From positions 51,056 to 115,055 of the forward strand of contig CAZNPH010000011.1 of the NCBI GenBank assembly GCA_964574985.1: DNA of 64,000 bases, in the 5' to 3' direction. Below are positions 35,238-45,504 of the stretch, piece after piece. The position numbers were made by a program, and so were the translations under genes. Position 1 is the first letter of the stretch. Each line of letters begins with the position of its first letter. The DNA comes from CAZNPH01 sp964574985. Lineage in GTDB: Bacteria > Bacteroidota > Bacteroidia > Bacteroidales > SM23-62. Below the pieces are notes generated by a model, which saw nothing but the letters and a program-made list of their open reading frames with translations, was not told the origin of the DNA and made no database searches.

Positions 35238-35612
35238 ATGTCGAAAAAAAAGAACATAGAATTCATCGATCAGAACCTTGAAAAGGATGAGATCCGGATC
35301 ACTTCCCTAAAAGACGTTATTGACGGGAGCCTGCTGACCCGGAAAGCGGTTCTGCGGCAATTGCCCTATGTTCTGTTTCTGACTTTCCTGGCGGTTTTTT
35401 ACATAGGGAACCGTTATCATGCGGAAAAAGTGGCCAGGAAAGCCGTTGAAATGAAAAAGGAGGTAAAGGAGTTGCGGGCCAAATCCATTACCACATCCTC
35501 CGAACTGATGCAGATCAGCAAGCAATCTCAGGTGTCCCGCATGGTCGGGGCAGAAAGCCTTGATCTGGAAGAACTGGAGAAACCTCCGAGGAAATTGAAA
35601 AAGAATAAATGA
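35238..35612 (+). CDS. ftsL: FtsL-like division protein
   Basis: 124 residues from the ATG at 35238, 2 bp after rsmH. A cytoplasmic tail, one membrane helix (QLPYVLFLTFLAVFYIGN, about 42-60), then a periplasmic coiled-coil-like segment rich in Lys and Glu (EKVARKAVEMKKEVKEL). Sequence conservation is low; the assignment rests on topology and position between rsmH and the division PBP, as in other Bacteroidota. Confidence 0.8.
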   Translation: MSKKKNIEFIDQNLEKDEIRITSLKDVIDGSLLTRKAVLRQLPYVLFLTFLAVFYIGNRYHAEKVARKAVEMKKEVKELRAKSITTSSELMQISKQSQVSRMVGAESLDLEELEKPPRKLKKNK

Positions 35613-35616
35613 CAAT

Positions 35617-37743
35617 ATGTCCATTAAGAAGATCATCGTAGGCAGGGTTATCGGCATTTATCTGGCGCTCTTCTTTTTTGCCTTGCTGATCATTGGCCGG
35701 GTGCTTCAATTACAGCTGGTTCAGGGGGATGAGCTCAGGGAACAGGCCAGGCAGCGGGTGCTTCGGTATGTGAAGACGGAATCAAACCGTGGCGATATCT
35801 ATGCCGCGGACGGGAAAAGAAAACTTGCCACTTCCGTCCCTTATTTTGAGGTCCGGATGGATTTAAGAAGCGACGGACTGACCCGGGAGATTTTCAACCG
35901 GAAAATTGATTCACTGGCCCTGTGCCTCTCCCGCCTGTTCGGCGATCAGTCTGCTTATGCCTACAAGTCCGCTCTGCTAGGTGCAAGAAAACGGGGAGAA
36001 AGATTTTACCTGATCAAAAGAATGGTAAGTTACAATCAATTGCAGGAAATGAGAAAATTCCCCATTTTCAGGCGGGGCAGGTTTGGTGGGGGATTTATTG
36101 CCATCCGGAAGAACCGGCGGGTAAAACCTCATCTTGAACTGGCTTCCAGGACAATCGGATATCTGACACTCGGGGAATCGGGCAATGTGGTGGGTATTGA
36201 AGGTGCGTATGATCATTACCTCAAAGGGATCACCGGCGTACGCCTGATGCAGAAAACGGCAGGGAACCTGTGGATGCCGGTAAGTGACGGCAATGAGGTT
36301 GAACCCAGGGATGGTTACGATGTAGTCACCACCATTGATGTGAATATACAGGATGTGGCTGAAAGTGCCCTTCGCAGGCAATTGATCAAACACAATGCAC
36401 ATCATGGCTGTGCGGTGCTCATGGAGGTCAGGACCGGCCACATCAAAGCCATTGCCAATCTGGAAATGGATGAGGACGGAACCTACCGGGAATTGTACAA
36501 TTATGCAGTGGGGGAAAGTACGGAACCCGGATCAACCTTTAAACTGCCGGCGCTGATTGCCGCCATGGAAGAAGGATTTGTTGAACCGGGGGATACGGTG
36601 GATGCCGGCACGGGGAAGATCACATATTATGACAAGGTGGTCAGGGATACAAAGAAAGGGGGATATGGTAAGATTACCGTACAAAAGGCATTTGAAGTAT
36701 CATCCAACGTGGGTGTTTCAAAAATCATTTATGAACATTTCAAGGGAAGGGAAGAAAAATTCGTGAACAGATTGTACAGAATGCATCTCAATGAGCCCCT
36801 GGACGTGGAAATAATGGGAGAGGGCAAACCGTACATCAAATATCCCGGTGACCCGTACTGGTCAGGAATATCCCTGGCCATGATGGCCCATGGTTATGAA
36901 ATCAGGATGACCCCGTTGCAGATCCTGAATTTCTACAACGCCGTGGCCAATGACGGGAGAATGGTGAAACCCATGTTCGTCAAAGAGATCAGGTATTACG
37001 GGGAACGGGTTAAATCATTCCGGACCGAGACCACAGACCCTTCCATCTGCTCTTCATCAACCATAAAAAAAGTCCGCAAAATGCTGGAAGGTGTGGTTGA
37101 AAAAGGTACTGCCGAAAACCTCCGCGATGAAGATTTCAAAATGGCCGGCAAAACGGGAACGGCGCAGATCGCCAATGAAAAATACGGATACAAGATCGGG
37201 TCAAAGGTCAGTTATCAGGCATCGTTCGTGGGATATTTTCCGGCCGGCAATCCGAGATATTCATGCATTGTGGTGGTGAATTCGCCCAACAGCTGGGTAT
37301 ATTACGGCAACCTGGTGGCCGGACCTATATTCCGTGAAATCGCCAGAAAAGTCTATGCCACCAGCCTGGAACTGCACCAGGAGGTGGCAGAAATTGACAA
37401 GGACAGCATAGCGGATCCTCCTTATACAAAACATGGACGGTTGGATGAGCTTTATTCCGTGCTGGATTATTTCGATATCCCATGGAGGGACGGGGGGACC
37501 GAAGGGAACTGGGTGATCACCCGGAAAGAAAAAGATGCTGTGCTGATCCGGAATCTTGAAATCACAGAAGCTCTGGTTCCGAATGTAGAGGAAATGGGAT
37601 TGAAAGATGCCCTTTACCTGCTTGAAAACAGGGGGCTCCGTGTGACCGTAAAAGGGAGGGGGAAAGTACTCAAACAATCCCTTCCTCCAGGAACCCGCAT
37701 CCGTCAGGGCACCCCGATCGTACTTGAAATGAGCATCATATAA
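35617..37743 (+). CDS. ftsI: Division-specific penicillin-binding protein (FtsI/PBP3-like) with PASTA domain
   Basis: Cross-links septal peptidoglycan. 708 residues: N-terminal membrane anchor (about 8-30), PBP dimerisation domain, then the transpeptidase domain with the active-site motifs S306-T-F-K309, S362-S-N364 and K512-T-G514. A PASTA domain forms the C-terminus (about 645-708, from ALVPNVEEMGL to VLEMSII). It follows ftsL by 4 bp. The PASTA tail, unlike E. coli FtsI, is normal in this phylum. Confidence 0.96.
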   Translation: MSIKKIIVGRVIGIYLALFFFALLIIGRVLQLQLVQGDELREQARQRVLRYVKTESNRGDIYAADGKRKLATSVPYFEVRMDLRSDGLTREIFNRKIDSLALCLSRLFGDQSAYAYKSALLGARKRGERFYLIKRMVSYNQLQEMRKFPIFRRGRFGGGFIAIRKNRRVKPHLELASRTIGYLTLGESGNVVGIEGAYDHYLKGITGVRLMQKTAGNLWMPVSDGNEVEPRDGYDVVTTIDVNIQDVAESALRRQLIKHNAHHGCAVLMEVRTGHIKAIANLEMDEDGTYRELYNYAVGESTEPGSTFKLPALIAAMEEGFVEPGDTVDAGTGKITYYDKVVRDTKKGGYGKITVQKAFEVSSNVGVSKIIYEHFKGREEKFVNRLYRMHLNEPLDVEIMGEGKPYIKYPGDPYWSGISLAMMAHGYEIRMTPLQILNFYNAVANDGRMVKPMFVKEIRYYGERVKSFRTETTDPSICSSSTIKKVRKMLEGVVEKGTAENLRDEDFKMAGKTGTAQIANEKYGYKIGSKVSYQASFVGYFPAGNPRYSCIVVVNSPNSWVYYGNLVAGPIFREIARKVYATSLELHQEVAEIDKDSIADPPYTKHGRLDELYSVLDYFDIPWRDGGTEGNWVITRKEKDAVLIRNLEITEALVPNVEEMGLKDALYLLENRGLRVTVKGRGKVLKQSLPPGTRIRQGTPIVLEMSII

Positions 37744-37765
37744 GGTAAAACAGTTGAATAAGCGA

Positions 37766-39226
37766 ATGATGAAACTAGGGGAAATACTGAAAGTTGTTGA
37801 TATTCTGGAAGTCCGGGGCGATTTGGACCTTCCGGTAAGTTCCCTGTGTTTCGATTCCCGGAAGGCACGGAATGGTTGTCTTTTCATTGCGGTCAGGGGA
37901 ACGTTGGCCGACGGACATGATTATATTCATCAGGCCGTGGAAAAAGGAGCGGTTGCCGTGCTGTGCGAGCGGTTTCCCGCAAGGGATTTTCCCGGGGTGA
38001 CTCTGGCAAGAACTGCAGACACGGCTCATGCCCTCGGAGTGGCTGCCTCCCGTTATTATGCAGATCCGTCCCGGCAACTTCGGCTGGTAGGGGTTACGGG
38101 CACCAATGGCAAAACGACCGTGGCCACCATGTTATACAGACTCTTTTCCGGGGCGGGTATGAGATCCGGTCTGGTTTCCACCATTTGCAACCGGATCGGC
38201 GAAAAAGAACTGGATTCAAATCTGACTACACCCGATCCCGTTGAACTGAACGAACTTTTTCAGGAGATGCTGAAATCGGAATGCCGGCAATGCTTTATGG
38301 AAGTAAGTTCCCACGCCCTTGACCAGAAAAGGATCGCGGGGCTGAGTTTCAGCGGGGGGATCTTTACCAACATCACCCATGATCATCTGGATTACCACAA
38401 AACATTCAGAAATTATATCGGGGCCAAAAAAACTTTTTTTGACGGATTACCGGAGGATGCGTTTGCGCTGGTCAACCGGGATGACAAAAACCACAGGATC
38501 ATGGTGCAGAATACCGCGGCCCGGGTCAGGACATTTTCCGTAAGATCCGGTTCGGATTACAAAAGCAGGGTGCTGGAGAACCATTTTGAAGGTATGCTGC
38601 TGGAAATAAACAGGGAGCAGGTATGGGCACCTTTTGCCGGTGAGTACAATGCTGCCAACCTGGCCGCTGTGTATGGCACGGCGAGTGAAATGGGATGGGA
38701 AACCCGGGATATACTGAAAAGCATCAGCAGGCTCCGTCCCGTTCGGGGCAGACTGGAAGTGGTTTGTTCGGGGGATGTCACCGCCATTGTGGATTACGCC
38801 CACACACCTGATGCACTTTTACAGGTGCTCAAAACCATCCGGCAGATCCGGAAAGGGAGTCCGGGCAGGTTGTTTACCGTGGTGGGGGCAGGTGGGGACA
38901 GGGACCGGAAAAAAAGGCCTGACATGGGCAAGGTCGCCGTGAGGAACAGTGAACGTGTCCTGCTGACCTCCGATAATCCAAGAAGTGAAGACCCTGCAGA
39001 CATCATCGGGGATATGGTGAACGGACTTTCAGAGAGGGAACGCAGAAAGGTGCTGAAGATCCCCGACCGTGAAGAAGCCATTCGCACAGCTCTTATGATG
39101 GCCGGCAAAGGGGACGTGGTGCTGGTGGCAGGGAAAGGACATGAAACCAGTCAGGAAATCATGGGGAAAAAGCTGACATTCGACGACAGGCGGGTAATCC
39201 TCAAATATTGCAGAAAAGAAAACTGA
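37766..39226 (+). CDS. murE: UDP-MurNAc-L-Ala-D-Glu ligase (probably meso-DAP-adding)
   Basis: 486 residues from the ATG at 37766; the frame starts at a TTG at 37754. ATP-binding GVTGTNGKTT (about 109-118), carboxylated-Lys region (DPVELNELF, MEVSSHALDQKRI), and LLTSDNPRSEDP near 410 with the DNPR signature of enzymes that add meso-diaminopimelate rather than lysine. The wall peptide is therefore predicted to contain meso-DAP. Confidence 0.95.
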   Translation: MMKLGEILKVVDILEVRGDLDLPVSSLCFDSRKARNGCLFIAVRGTLADGHDYIHQAVEKGAVAVLCERFPARDFPGVTLARTADTAHALGVAASRYYADPSRQLRLVGVTGTNGKTTVATMLYRLFSGAGMRSGLVSTICNRIGEKELDSNLTTPDPVELNELFQEMLKSECRQCFMEVSSHALDQKRIAGLSFSGGIFTNITHDHLDYHKTFRNYIGAKKTFFDGLPEDAFALVNRDDKNHRIMVQNTAARVRTFSVRSGSDYKSRVLENHFEGMLLEINREQVWAPFAGEYNAANLAAVYGTASEMGWETRDILKSISRLRPVRGRLEVVCSGDVTAIVDYAHTPDALLQVLKTIRQIRKGSPGRLFTVVGAGGDRDRKKRPDMGKVAVRNSERVLLTSDNPRSEDPADIIGDMVNGLSERERRKVLKIPDREEAIRTALMMAGKGDVVLVAGKGHETSQEIMGKKLTFDDRRVILKYCRKEN

Positions 39227-39229
39227 GAT

Positions 39230-40492
39230 ATGCTGATCTACTTGTTTGAATATCTCGATAAACTTGATGTACCGGGAGCCGGGGTTTTCCGCTATATTTC
39301 CTTTCGTTCGGCCATGGCCCTGATCACTTCCCTGATCATTTCCCTGTGGATCGGCAAAAGCGTTATCCTGTGGCTGCAAAGAATGCAGATCGGAGAATAC
39401 ATCCGGGATCTCGGACTGGAAGGTCAGCTTAAAAAGAAAGGCACGCCGACCATGGGGGGCATCATCATTCTGGCATCCATACTGGTACCCATACTGTTAT
39501 TCGGGGATCTGGAGAACGTGTATGTGATCCTGATGATCATAACCACGGTATGGCTGGGGGCGGTGGGCTTCCTGGATGATTATATCAAGGTTTTCAAAAA
39601 GCAGAAAAAAGGATTGACCGGTTGGTTTAAAATCGCGGGACAGATCGGACTGGGGATCATTGTCGGAGTGACCCTTTATATGAGTGATGATGTGGTCGTG
39701 CGGGAAAAAGTCATCATTCCCCAAAAAGAATCCATTGAAGAGACGGTTCAGCCACCCGGTGTCAACGGGGATGAAAACGGCAGGGGGCCACGGTATGAAA
39801 CCCGTGATGTAAAATCCACCAGTACCACCATTCCGTTCCTGAAGCACAATGAATTTGATTACGCCTATCTGATCAGTTTTCTGGGCAAGGCGCACAAAAA
39901 CTGGGCGTGGGTGGTGTTCATCGTGGCGGTCATTCTTATCATCACCGCGGTTTCGAACAGCGCGAATATTACCGACGGACTGGACGGACTGGCGACGGGG
40001 ACCTCGGCCATCATGGGCGCGACCCTCGGTATCCTGGCCTATGTTTCCGGGAATATGATCTATGCCGATTATTTGAATATCATGTATATTCCACATACCG
40101 GTGAACTGGTGATCTTTATGAGTGCGTTTATCGGCGCGACCGTCGGATTTTTATGGTACAATTCCTATCCCGCGCAGGTTTTCATGGGGGATACGGGGAG
40201 TCTGGCACTGGGAGGGATCATTGCGGTTTATGCCATTCTGATACGCAAAGAACTGCTGATACCGATTCTTTGCGGCATATTTTTCATGGAAAGTCTGTCC
40301 GTCCTGATACAGGTCGGTTATTTCAAATATACCCGGAAAAAAACCGGGACAGGCCGGCGTATTTTTAAAATGGCCCCCATCCATCATCATTATCAGATGA
40401 GAGGATATCCGGAACCGAAAATTGTCACCCGTTTCTGGATATTGGGCATCATGCTGGCCGTGATTACCGTGGTGACACTGAAGATCCGGTGA
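39230..40492 (+). CDS. mraY: Phospho-MurNAc-pentapeptide transferase
   Basis: Makes lipid I on undecaprenyl phosphate. 420 residues and about 10 membrane helices. Catalytic Asp in GFLDDYIKV near 112-120; NITDGLDGLATGTSA near 246-260; MGDTGSLALGG near 319-329. It is longer than the E. coli enzyme (360) because of a hydrophilic insertion around 155-205, typical of Bacteroidota MraY. It starts 3 bp after murE. Confidence 0.96.
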   Translation: MLIYLFEYLDKLDVPGAGVFRYISFRSAMALITSLIISLWIGKSVILWLQRMQIGEYIRDLGLEGQLKKKGTPTMGGIIILASILVPILLFGDLENVYVILMIITTVWLGAVGFLDDYIKVFKKQKKGLTGWFKIAGQIGLGIIVGVTLYMSDDVVVREKVIIPQKESIEETVQPPGVNGDENGRGPRYETRDVKSTSTTIPFLKHNEFDYAYLISFLGKAHKNWAWVVFIVAVILIITAVSNSANITDGLDGLATGTSAIMGATLGILAYVSGNMIYADYLNIMYIPHTGELVIFMSAFIGATVGFLWYNSYPAQVFMGDTGSLALGGIIAVYAILIRKELLIPILCGIFFMESLSVLIQVGYFKYTRKKTGTGRRIFKMAPIHHHYQMRGYPEPKIVTRFWILGIMLAVITVVTLKIR

Positions 40493-40515
40493 ACAATGCA
40501 TAAATATTCTGCAGT

Positions 40516-41856
40516 ATGATTAACAAGATCGTAATACTCGGAGCTGGGGAGAGCGGGACAGGTGCCGCGGTTCTTGCCGTAAAACAAGGCTTCAGCGTAT
40601 TTGTTTCCGACAACGGAACCATCAAACCCAGATACAAGGAGTATCTTTACAAACATAAGATCGAGTGGGAGGAGAAAAAACATACCGAGAAGCTGATCCT
40701 GGATGCGGAAGAGGTCATTAAGAGTCCGGGCATCCCTGAGCGCTCCGGGATTGTGCAAAAAATCAGAAAAAAGGGGATCCGGATCATATCGGAAATCGAG
40801 TTTGCCGCCCGTTTCACGGATGCGAAAAAAATATGCATTACCGGCAGCAACGGAAAAACGACCACCACCTCGCTGATCCATCATATGCTCAGGAAGGCGG
40901 GCCTGAATGCCGGTATGGCAGGGAATGTGGGAAAAAGCTTTGCCATGCAGGTTGCCGGGGACGATTATGATTACTATGTCCTTGAGCTCAGCAGTTTCCA
41001 GCTGGATGGCATGTATGATTTCAAGGCAGACATTGCCATTTTGCTCAATATTACACCCGATCATCTTGACCGTTACGATCATGACCTTCAGGGGTACGTG
41101 GATTCGAAATTCAGGATAACCCAGAATCTTTCGGAAGATGAATATTTTGTTTTCTGCTCCGATGACGAAATCACCATCAAGGCACTTGAAAAGATCGTGA
41201 TCAAAGCCAGGGAACTTCCTTTTGCATACCGGAAAAAAGACCGGGAGGTCGCCTGGGTGGATGAACAGGACAATATGCGGGTGAATTTCGATGAGGTGAA
41301 TTTCTCCATGTCCCTGACCGACCTTGCCATGAAGGGCAGGCATAATACCTACAACAGCATGGCTGCGGGAATTGCCGGAAATGTTTTGAGGATCCGGAAG
41401 GAACTGATAAGGGAAAGCCTGATGGACTTCAGGGGCATTGAACACCGGCTGGAACATGTACTGAAGATACACGGGATCGATTTCATCAATGATTCGAAAG
41501 CCACCAACGTCAATTCGACCTGGTTTGCCCTGGACAGCATCAACAAAAAAATTGTGTGGATCGCGGGAGGAGTGGACAAGGGCAATGATTATTCCGAGCT
41601 GGTGCCCCTGGCCAGGGAAAAGGTGAAAGCATTGATTTGCCTGGGAAAAAGCAATGCCAAACTGCATAAAGCCTTTGAAGGAACTGTCGGGAACATCGTT
41701 GATGCGGGCAGCATGCGGGAAGCGGTAAAAACGGCGTATTTCCTGGCAAGTAACGGCGATGTGGTTTTGTTGTCTCCGGCCTGTGCGAGTTTTGACCTTT
41801 TTGAGAATTATGAGGACCGGGGATGGCAGTTCAAGGAATCGGTCAGACAACTTTAG
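40516..41856 (+). CDS. murD: UDP-N-acetylmuramoylalanine-D-glutamate ligase
   Basis: 446 residues: N-terminal Rossmann domain (VILGAGESGTGAAVLA), ATP loop CITGSNGKTTTTSL (about 107-120), LELSSFQLDGM, and the C-terminal KATNVNSTWFAL and IAGGVDKGNDYS. Full length. The next gene starts 13 bp after its stop. Confidence 0.96.
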   Translation: MINKIVILGAGESGTGAAVLAVKQGFSVFVSDNGTIKPRYKEYLYKHKIEWEEKKHTEKLILDAEEVIKSPGIPERSGIVQKIRKKGIRIISEIEFAARFTDAKKICITGSNGKTTTTSLIHHMLRKAGLNAGMAGNVGKSFAMQVAGDDYDYYVLELSSFQLDGMYDFKADIAILLNITPDHLDRYDHDLQGYVDSKFRITQNLSEDEYFVFCSDDEITIKALEKIVIKARELPFAYRKKDREVAWVDEQDNMRVNFDEVNFSMSLTDLAMKGRHNTYNSMAAGIAGNVLRIRKELIRESLMDFRGIEHRLEHVLKIHGIDFINDSKATNVNSTWFALDSINKKIVWIAGGVDKGNDYSELVPLAREKVKALICLGKSNAKLHKAFEGTVGNIVDAGSMREAVKTAYFLASNGDVVLLSPACASFDLFENYEDRGWQFKESVRQL

Positions 41857-41869
41857 ATTCAGAAAGGGT

Positions 41870-43027
41870 ATGGACGCCAAAGTTAGAAAATACATCGGGG
41901 GTGACCGGATCATCTGGGTGGTGATCCTCATATTGTCCCTGTACTCGTTGCTTGCGGTTTACAGCTCGACCGGACTCCTGGCATACAGATACCAGGGAGG
42001 GAATACGGCGTATTACATACTGAAACATTCGGTTTTTCAGGTAGTCGGACTCTTCCTGATCTTTGTGACACATCTTATGCCTTACCGGTATTATTCGCGT
42101 CTTTCACAACTTTTTTTCGTACTGGCGGTCCCCCTGCTGCTCATGACCCTTATATTCGGGGAAAATATCAATCAGGCCTCGAGATGGCTGCAGGTTCCCG
42201 GAACGGGTTTTACCTTTCAGACTTCGGATTTTGCCAAACTGGCCATGGTCATGTATGTCGCCAGGGTTTTATCTCTTAAACAGGATTGTATCAAGGATTT
42301 TCACAAAGCATTCCTGCCCTGTATTATTCCGGTTCTGGTGGTAAGCGGACTCATCATGCCGGCCAACCTGTCCACTGCCCTGATCCTGTTCGCCACCTGT
42401 TTCATCCTGATGTATATCGGCAGGATCAATACCCGGCACCTTTTCCTGGTGGTTGCCGGGGGCGTTCTGATGATGGGCCTGTTCATCGGAATGGCCGCCC
42501 TGACCGGAAATCAGGGAAGGATCGGTACATGGAAGAGCCGGATCGAGAATTTTCTGGATGACGAAAAGGAAGGTTACCAGGTCAGGCAGGCCAAGGTAGC
42601 CATTGCACGAGGCGGACTCTTCGGGAAGCTTCCGGGAAACAGTACCCAGCGGAATTTTCTGCCCCATCCTTATTCTGATTTTATTTACGCGATCATCGTC
42701 GAAGAGTACGGACTCCTGCTGGGGGGGATCCCCGTAATGTTGCTTTACCTGATCCTTCTGTACCGGGCGGGGGTTATTGTGCGCAAGAGTACGCGGACTT
42801 TCCCGGCTTTTCTTGTCATCGGACTGGTGCTGGGTCTTGTTTTACAGGCCATGGTGAACCTGGCCGTGGCGGTCAATTTGATCCCGGTCACCGGTCAGCC
42901 CCTCCCGCTGATCAGCATGGGCGGCACTTCCATGCTTTTTACCAGCATCTCGATGGGCATTGTGCTCAGTGTCAGCCGCGGTATCATGGAACAAAACCTG
43001 GAAACGGATGGAAGAACGGAATCATAA
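41870..43027 (+). CDS. ftsW: Septal peptidoglycan polymerase FtsW
   Basis: SEDS-family glycosyltransferase, 385 residues from the ATG at 41870, which has AGAAAGGG just upstream; the longer frame to 41759 overlaps murD and is not conserved. Ten membrane helices. The region LPHPYSDFIYAIIVEEYG near 263-280 contains the catalytic-type Asp, and TGQPLPLISMGGTS near 344-357 is the C-terminal signature. It overlaps murG by 20 bp. Confidence 0.96.
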   Translation: MDAKVRKYIGGDRIIWVVILILSLYSLLAVYSSTGLLAYRYQGGNTAYYILKHSVFQVVGLFLIFVTHLMPYRYYSRLSQLFFVLAVPLLLMTLIFGENINQASRWLQVPGTGFTFQTSDFAKLAMVMYVARVLSLKQDCIKDFHKAFLPCIIPVLVVSGLIMPANLSTALILFATCFILMYIGRINTRHLFLVVAGGVLMMGLFIGMAALTGNQGRIGTWKSRIENFLDDEKEGYQVRQAKVAIARGGLFGKLPGNSTQRNFLPHPYSDFIYAIIVEEYGLLLGGIPVMLLYLILLYRAGVIVRKSTRTFPAFLVIGLVLGLVLQAMVNLAVAVNLIPVTGQPLPLISMGGTSMLFTSISMGIVLSVSRGIMEQNLETDGRTES

Positions 43028-44126
43028 AGTCATCATCACCGGTGGCGGGACCGGGGGTCATGTATACCCGGCTCTTGCCATCGCGGATGCATTGCGGCAA
43101 AAAGAGAAAGGGATGGGGATCCTGTTTGTGGGAGCCAAAGGCCGCCTGGAAATGAAAAAGGTTCCGGAGTGTGGGTACAACATCATCGGGTTGCCCGTGG
43201 AGGGATTACACAGAACATTTACCTGGAAGAACCTGAGGGCAATGGTCAAACTCATCAACAGTCTGCAAATGGCCGGAAAGATCGTCAGGCAATACCGTCC
43301 CGACCTGGTAGTCGGTGTAGGGGGATATGCAAGCGGGCCGGTGATGCGGTATGCCGCAAAAAGGGGAATACCCACCCTGATCCAGGAGCAGAATTCCTAT
43401 GCCGGGGTGACCAACCGTTTGCTGGCCCGTCGAACAAATAAAATATGTGTGGCCTACGAGGGCATGGACCGGTATTTCCCGGCTGACAAGATTGTGTTGA
43501 CCGGGAATCCGGTACGTAAGGAAATAGAACAAATGAACAGGGACCGGGACCGTAAGGAGGGATACCGGTTTTACGGACTCGATCCGGGGATGAAAACCAT
43601 ACTGATCCTGGGAGGAAGTCTGGGAGCACGTACCATCAATGAAGCCATGGCATTGAACATGCGGGTGATGGAAAACAGCAGCATTCAATACCTGTGGCAG
43701 ACCGGCAGGCAATACCATGACGGGATCCGCCGGGGGATGGACCCTGAAAAATCCGCCCACATCGTGCTCAGGCCATACATCGAACAGATGCACCGGGCTT
43801 ATTCTGTTGCCGACCTGATCATTTCCAGGGCAGGTGCACTGACCATCTCAGAGTTGTGCATTGCAGGGAAACCTTGCATTCTTATACCTTCCCCCAATGT
43901 GGTTGAGGATCATCAGACGAAGAATGCCAGGGCTCTGTCAGAACGCGGGGCAGCCATCCATATACCGGACAGGGAAGCAAGGGAAAAATTGTTTGCAACG
44001 GCCATGGAACTGGTGGGCAATGAAGAAAAATGCCGGCAACTGTCCGGTGAAATCCGGAAAATGTCCGTAACCGGATCAGCCGGCAGGATTGTGGACGAAA
44101 TCATGAAACTGATGAAAAAGGATTGA
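43008..44126 (+). CDS. murG: Lipid II synthase MurG (GlcNAc transferase)
   Basis: GT28 family, 372 residues from the ATG at 43008 inside the end of ftsW. ITGGGTGGHVYPALAIAD near the N-terminus and GVGGYASGPVMRYA are acceptor-side motifs; the C-domain has ILGGSLGARTINEA and SRAGALTISELCIAGKPCI, the UDP-GlcNAc-binding signature. Transfers GlcNAc to lipid I. Confidence 0.96.
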   Translation: MEERNHKVIITGGGTGGHVYPALAIADALRQKEKGMGILFVGAKGRLEMKKVPECGYNIIGLPVEGLHRTFTWKNLRAMVKLINSLQMAGKIVRQYRPDLVVGVGGYASGPVMRYAAKRGIPTLIQEQNSYAGVTNRLLARRTNKICVAYEGMDRYFPADKIVLTGNPVRKEIEQMNRDRDRKEGYRFYGLDPGMKTILILGGSLGARTINEAMALNMRVMENSSIQYLWQTGRQYHDGIRRGMDPEKSAHIVLRPYIEQMHRAYSVADLIISRAGALTISELCIAGKPCILIPSPNVVEDHQTKNARALSERGAAIHIPDREAREKLFATAMELVGNEEKCRQLSGEIRKMSVTGSAGRIVDEIMKLMKKD

Positions 44127-44127
44127 C

Positions 44128-45504
44128 TTGAAAGCAGAACAAATCCATAGGGTTTACTTCATCGGGGTCGGCGGCATCGGAATGAGTGCCCTGGCCCGGT
44201 ATTATAACCACAAAGGTTTGCCCGTTGCCGGTTATGACCGGGTATCCACTGCGCTGACCCGTGAACTGGTCCGGGAAGGAATGCTTTTACATTATCAGGA
44301 TGATCCCCGGGATATCCCGGAGGAATTCACCTGCAAAGAACACACCCTGGTGGTATATACACCGGCAGTTCCTCCTGATCACAATGAGCTGGCGCATTTC
44401 AGGTCGCAGGGATTCAGGGTCATGAAACGTTCGGAAGTGTTGGGTATGATCACTGCCGGTAAAAAATGCATTGCAGTGGCCGGAACCCACGGAAAAACGA
44501 CCATTTCCTCCTGGATAGCTCATATGATGTCACTTTCAGGAATTCCATGCGATGCATTCCTGGGAGGTATATCAAAAAATTTGGGTTCCAATGTGATGTT
44601 GTCTGACGGCCCCCGGTATGTAGTGACCGAAGCCGATGAATTCGACAGGTCTTTCCTGCAATTGAAGCCTCACATTGGGGTAGTCACTTCCATGGATTCC
44701 GATCACCTGGACGTATATGGATCAGGAAATGAGATGATCCGGAGTTTCAGGGATTTCACCGGGCAGATTACCGGAGGGGGAAAACTGCTGGTCCGCAAAG
44801 ATTTGGAAAAAGAATTTCCGGTCCGTTCCGGTTTGGATCTTTTTACATACGGCCATAAAGCGGGAGCCGACATCTATCCCGTTAAATATACACGGAAGAA
44901 AAATTCATTCAGGGCCGACATTCATACTCCCCGGGGGATCTACCGGGAAGTCCCGGTGGGGATACCGGGCAGAATGAACCTTGAAAATGCCCTGGCCACA
45001 GTGGCTGTCGGAAACCTGATGGAACTGGATGATGAGGTCATCACCGGGGCCCTGGGTTCATTCCGTGGTGTGGTTCGTCGTTTCGACATCATTTTTTCCC
45101 GGGGGGAAAGGATTTATATAGATGATTATGCACATCATCCCCGGGAAATTGAGTATCTGATCAGGTCGGTGCGGGAGATCTGGCCCGGTAAAAAGATCAC
45201 CGGCGTTTTTCAGCCCCATTTATATTCAAGAACGAGGGATTTTGCCGCAGAATTTGCAGCTGCACTGGACTTGCTTGACGAACTTTTCCTGCTGGACATA
45301 TACCCGGCCAGGGAAGAACCGATCGAAGGAGTCGGACCGGAGACGATCCTGGAACATGCAGATCCGGGGAAAAAGAAATTTGTGTCCGGAGATCGATTGC
45401 TGGATGAGTTGAAAAAGACGGATCTGCAGATCCTTCTGACCATGGGGGCAGGCGATATCGACCGGATGGTGGAACCCATAAGGATTATGCTGGAAACCAC
45501 ATGA
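44128..45504 (+). CDS. murC: UDP-N-acetylmuramate-L-alanine ligase
   Basis: 458 residues. The Rossmann start is FIGVGGIGMSALARYY (11-26). The ATP loop AVAGTHGKTTISSW is about 116-129. EADEFDRSFLQL follows, and the C-domain has DDYAHHPREIEYLI. The start codon is TTG at 44128, just 1 bp after the murG stop; the next Met is internal to the conserved fold, so TTG is favoured. Confidence 0.95.
   Translation: MKAEQIHRVYFIGVGGIGMSALARYYNHKGLPVAGYDRVSTALTRELVREGMLLHYQDDPRDIPEEFTCKEHTLVVYTPAVPPDHNELAHFRSQGFRVMKRSEVLGMITAGKKCIAVAGTHGKTTISSWIAHMMSLSGIPCDAFLGGISKNLGSNVMLSDGPRYVVTEADEFDRSFLQLKPHIGVVTSMDSDHLDVYGSGNEMIRSFRDFTGQITGGGKLLVRKDLEKEFPVRSGLDLFTYGHKAGADIYPVKYTRKKNSFRADIHTPRGIYREVPVGIPGRMNLENALATVAVGNLMELDDEVITGALGSFRGVVRRFDIIFSRGERIYIDDYAHHPREIEYLIRSVREIWPGKKITGVFQPHLYSRTRDFAAEFAAALDLLDELFLLDIYPAREEPIEGVGPETILEHADPGKKKFVSGDRLLDELKKTDLQILLTMGAGDIDRMVEPIRIMLETT

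Noticed and set aside
41759..41869. Upstream extension of ftsW inside murD
   Set aside because: The extension is out-of-frame murD sequence; the ATG at 41870 has a purine-rich ribosome site and begins the conserved protein.
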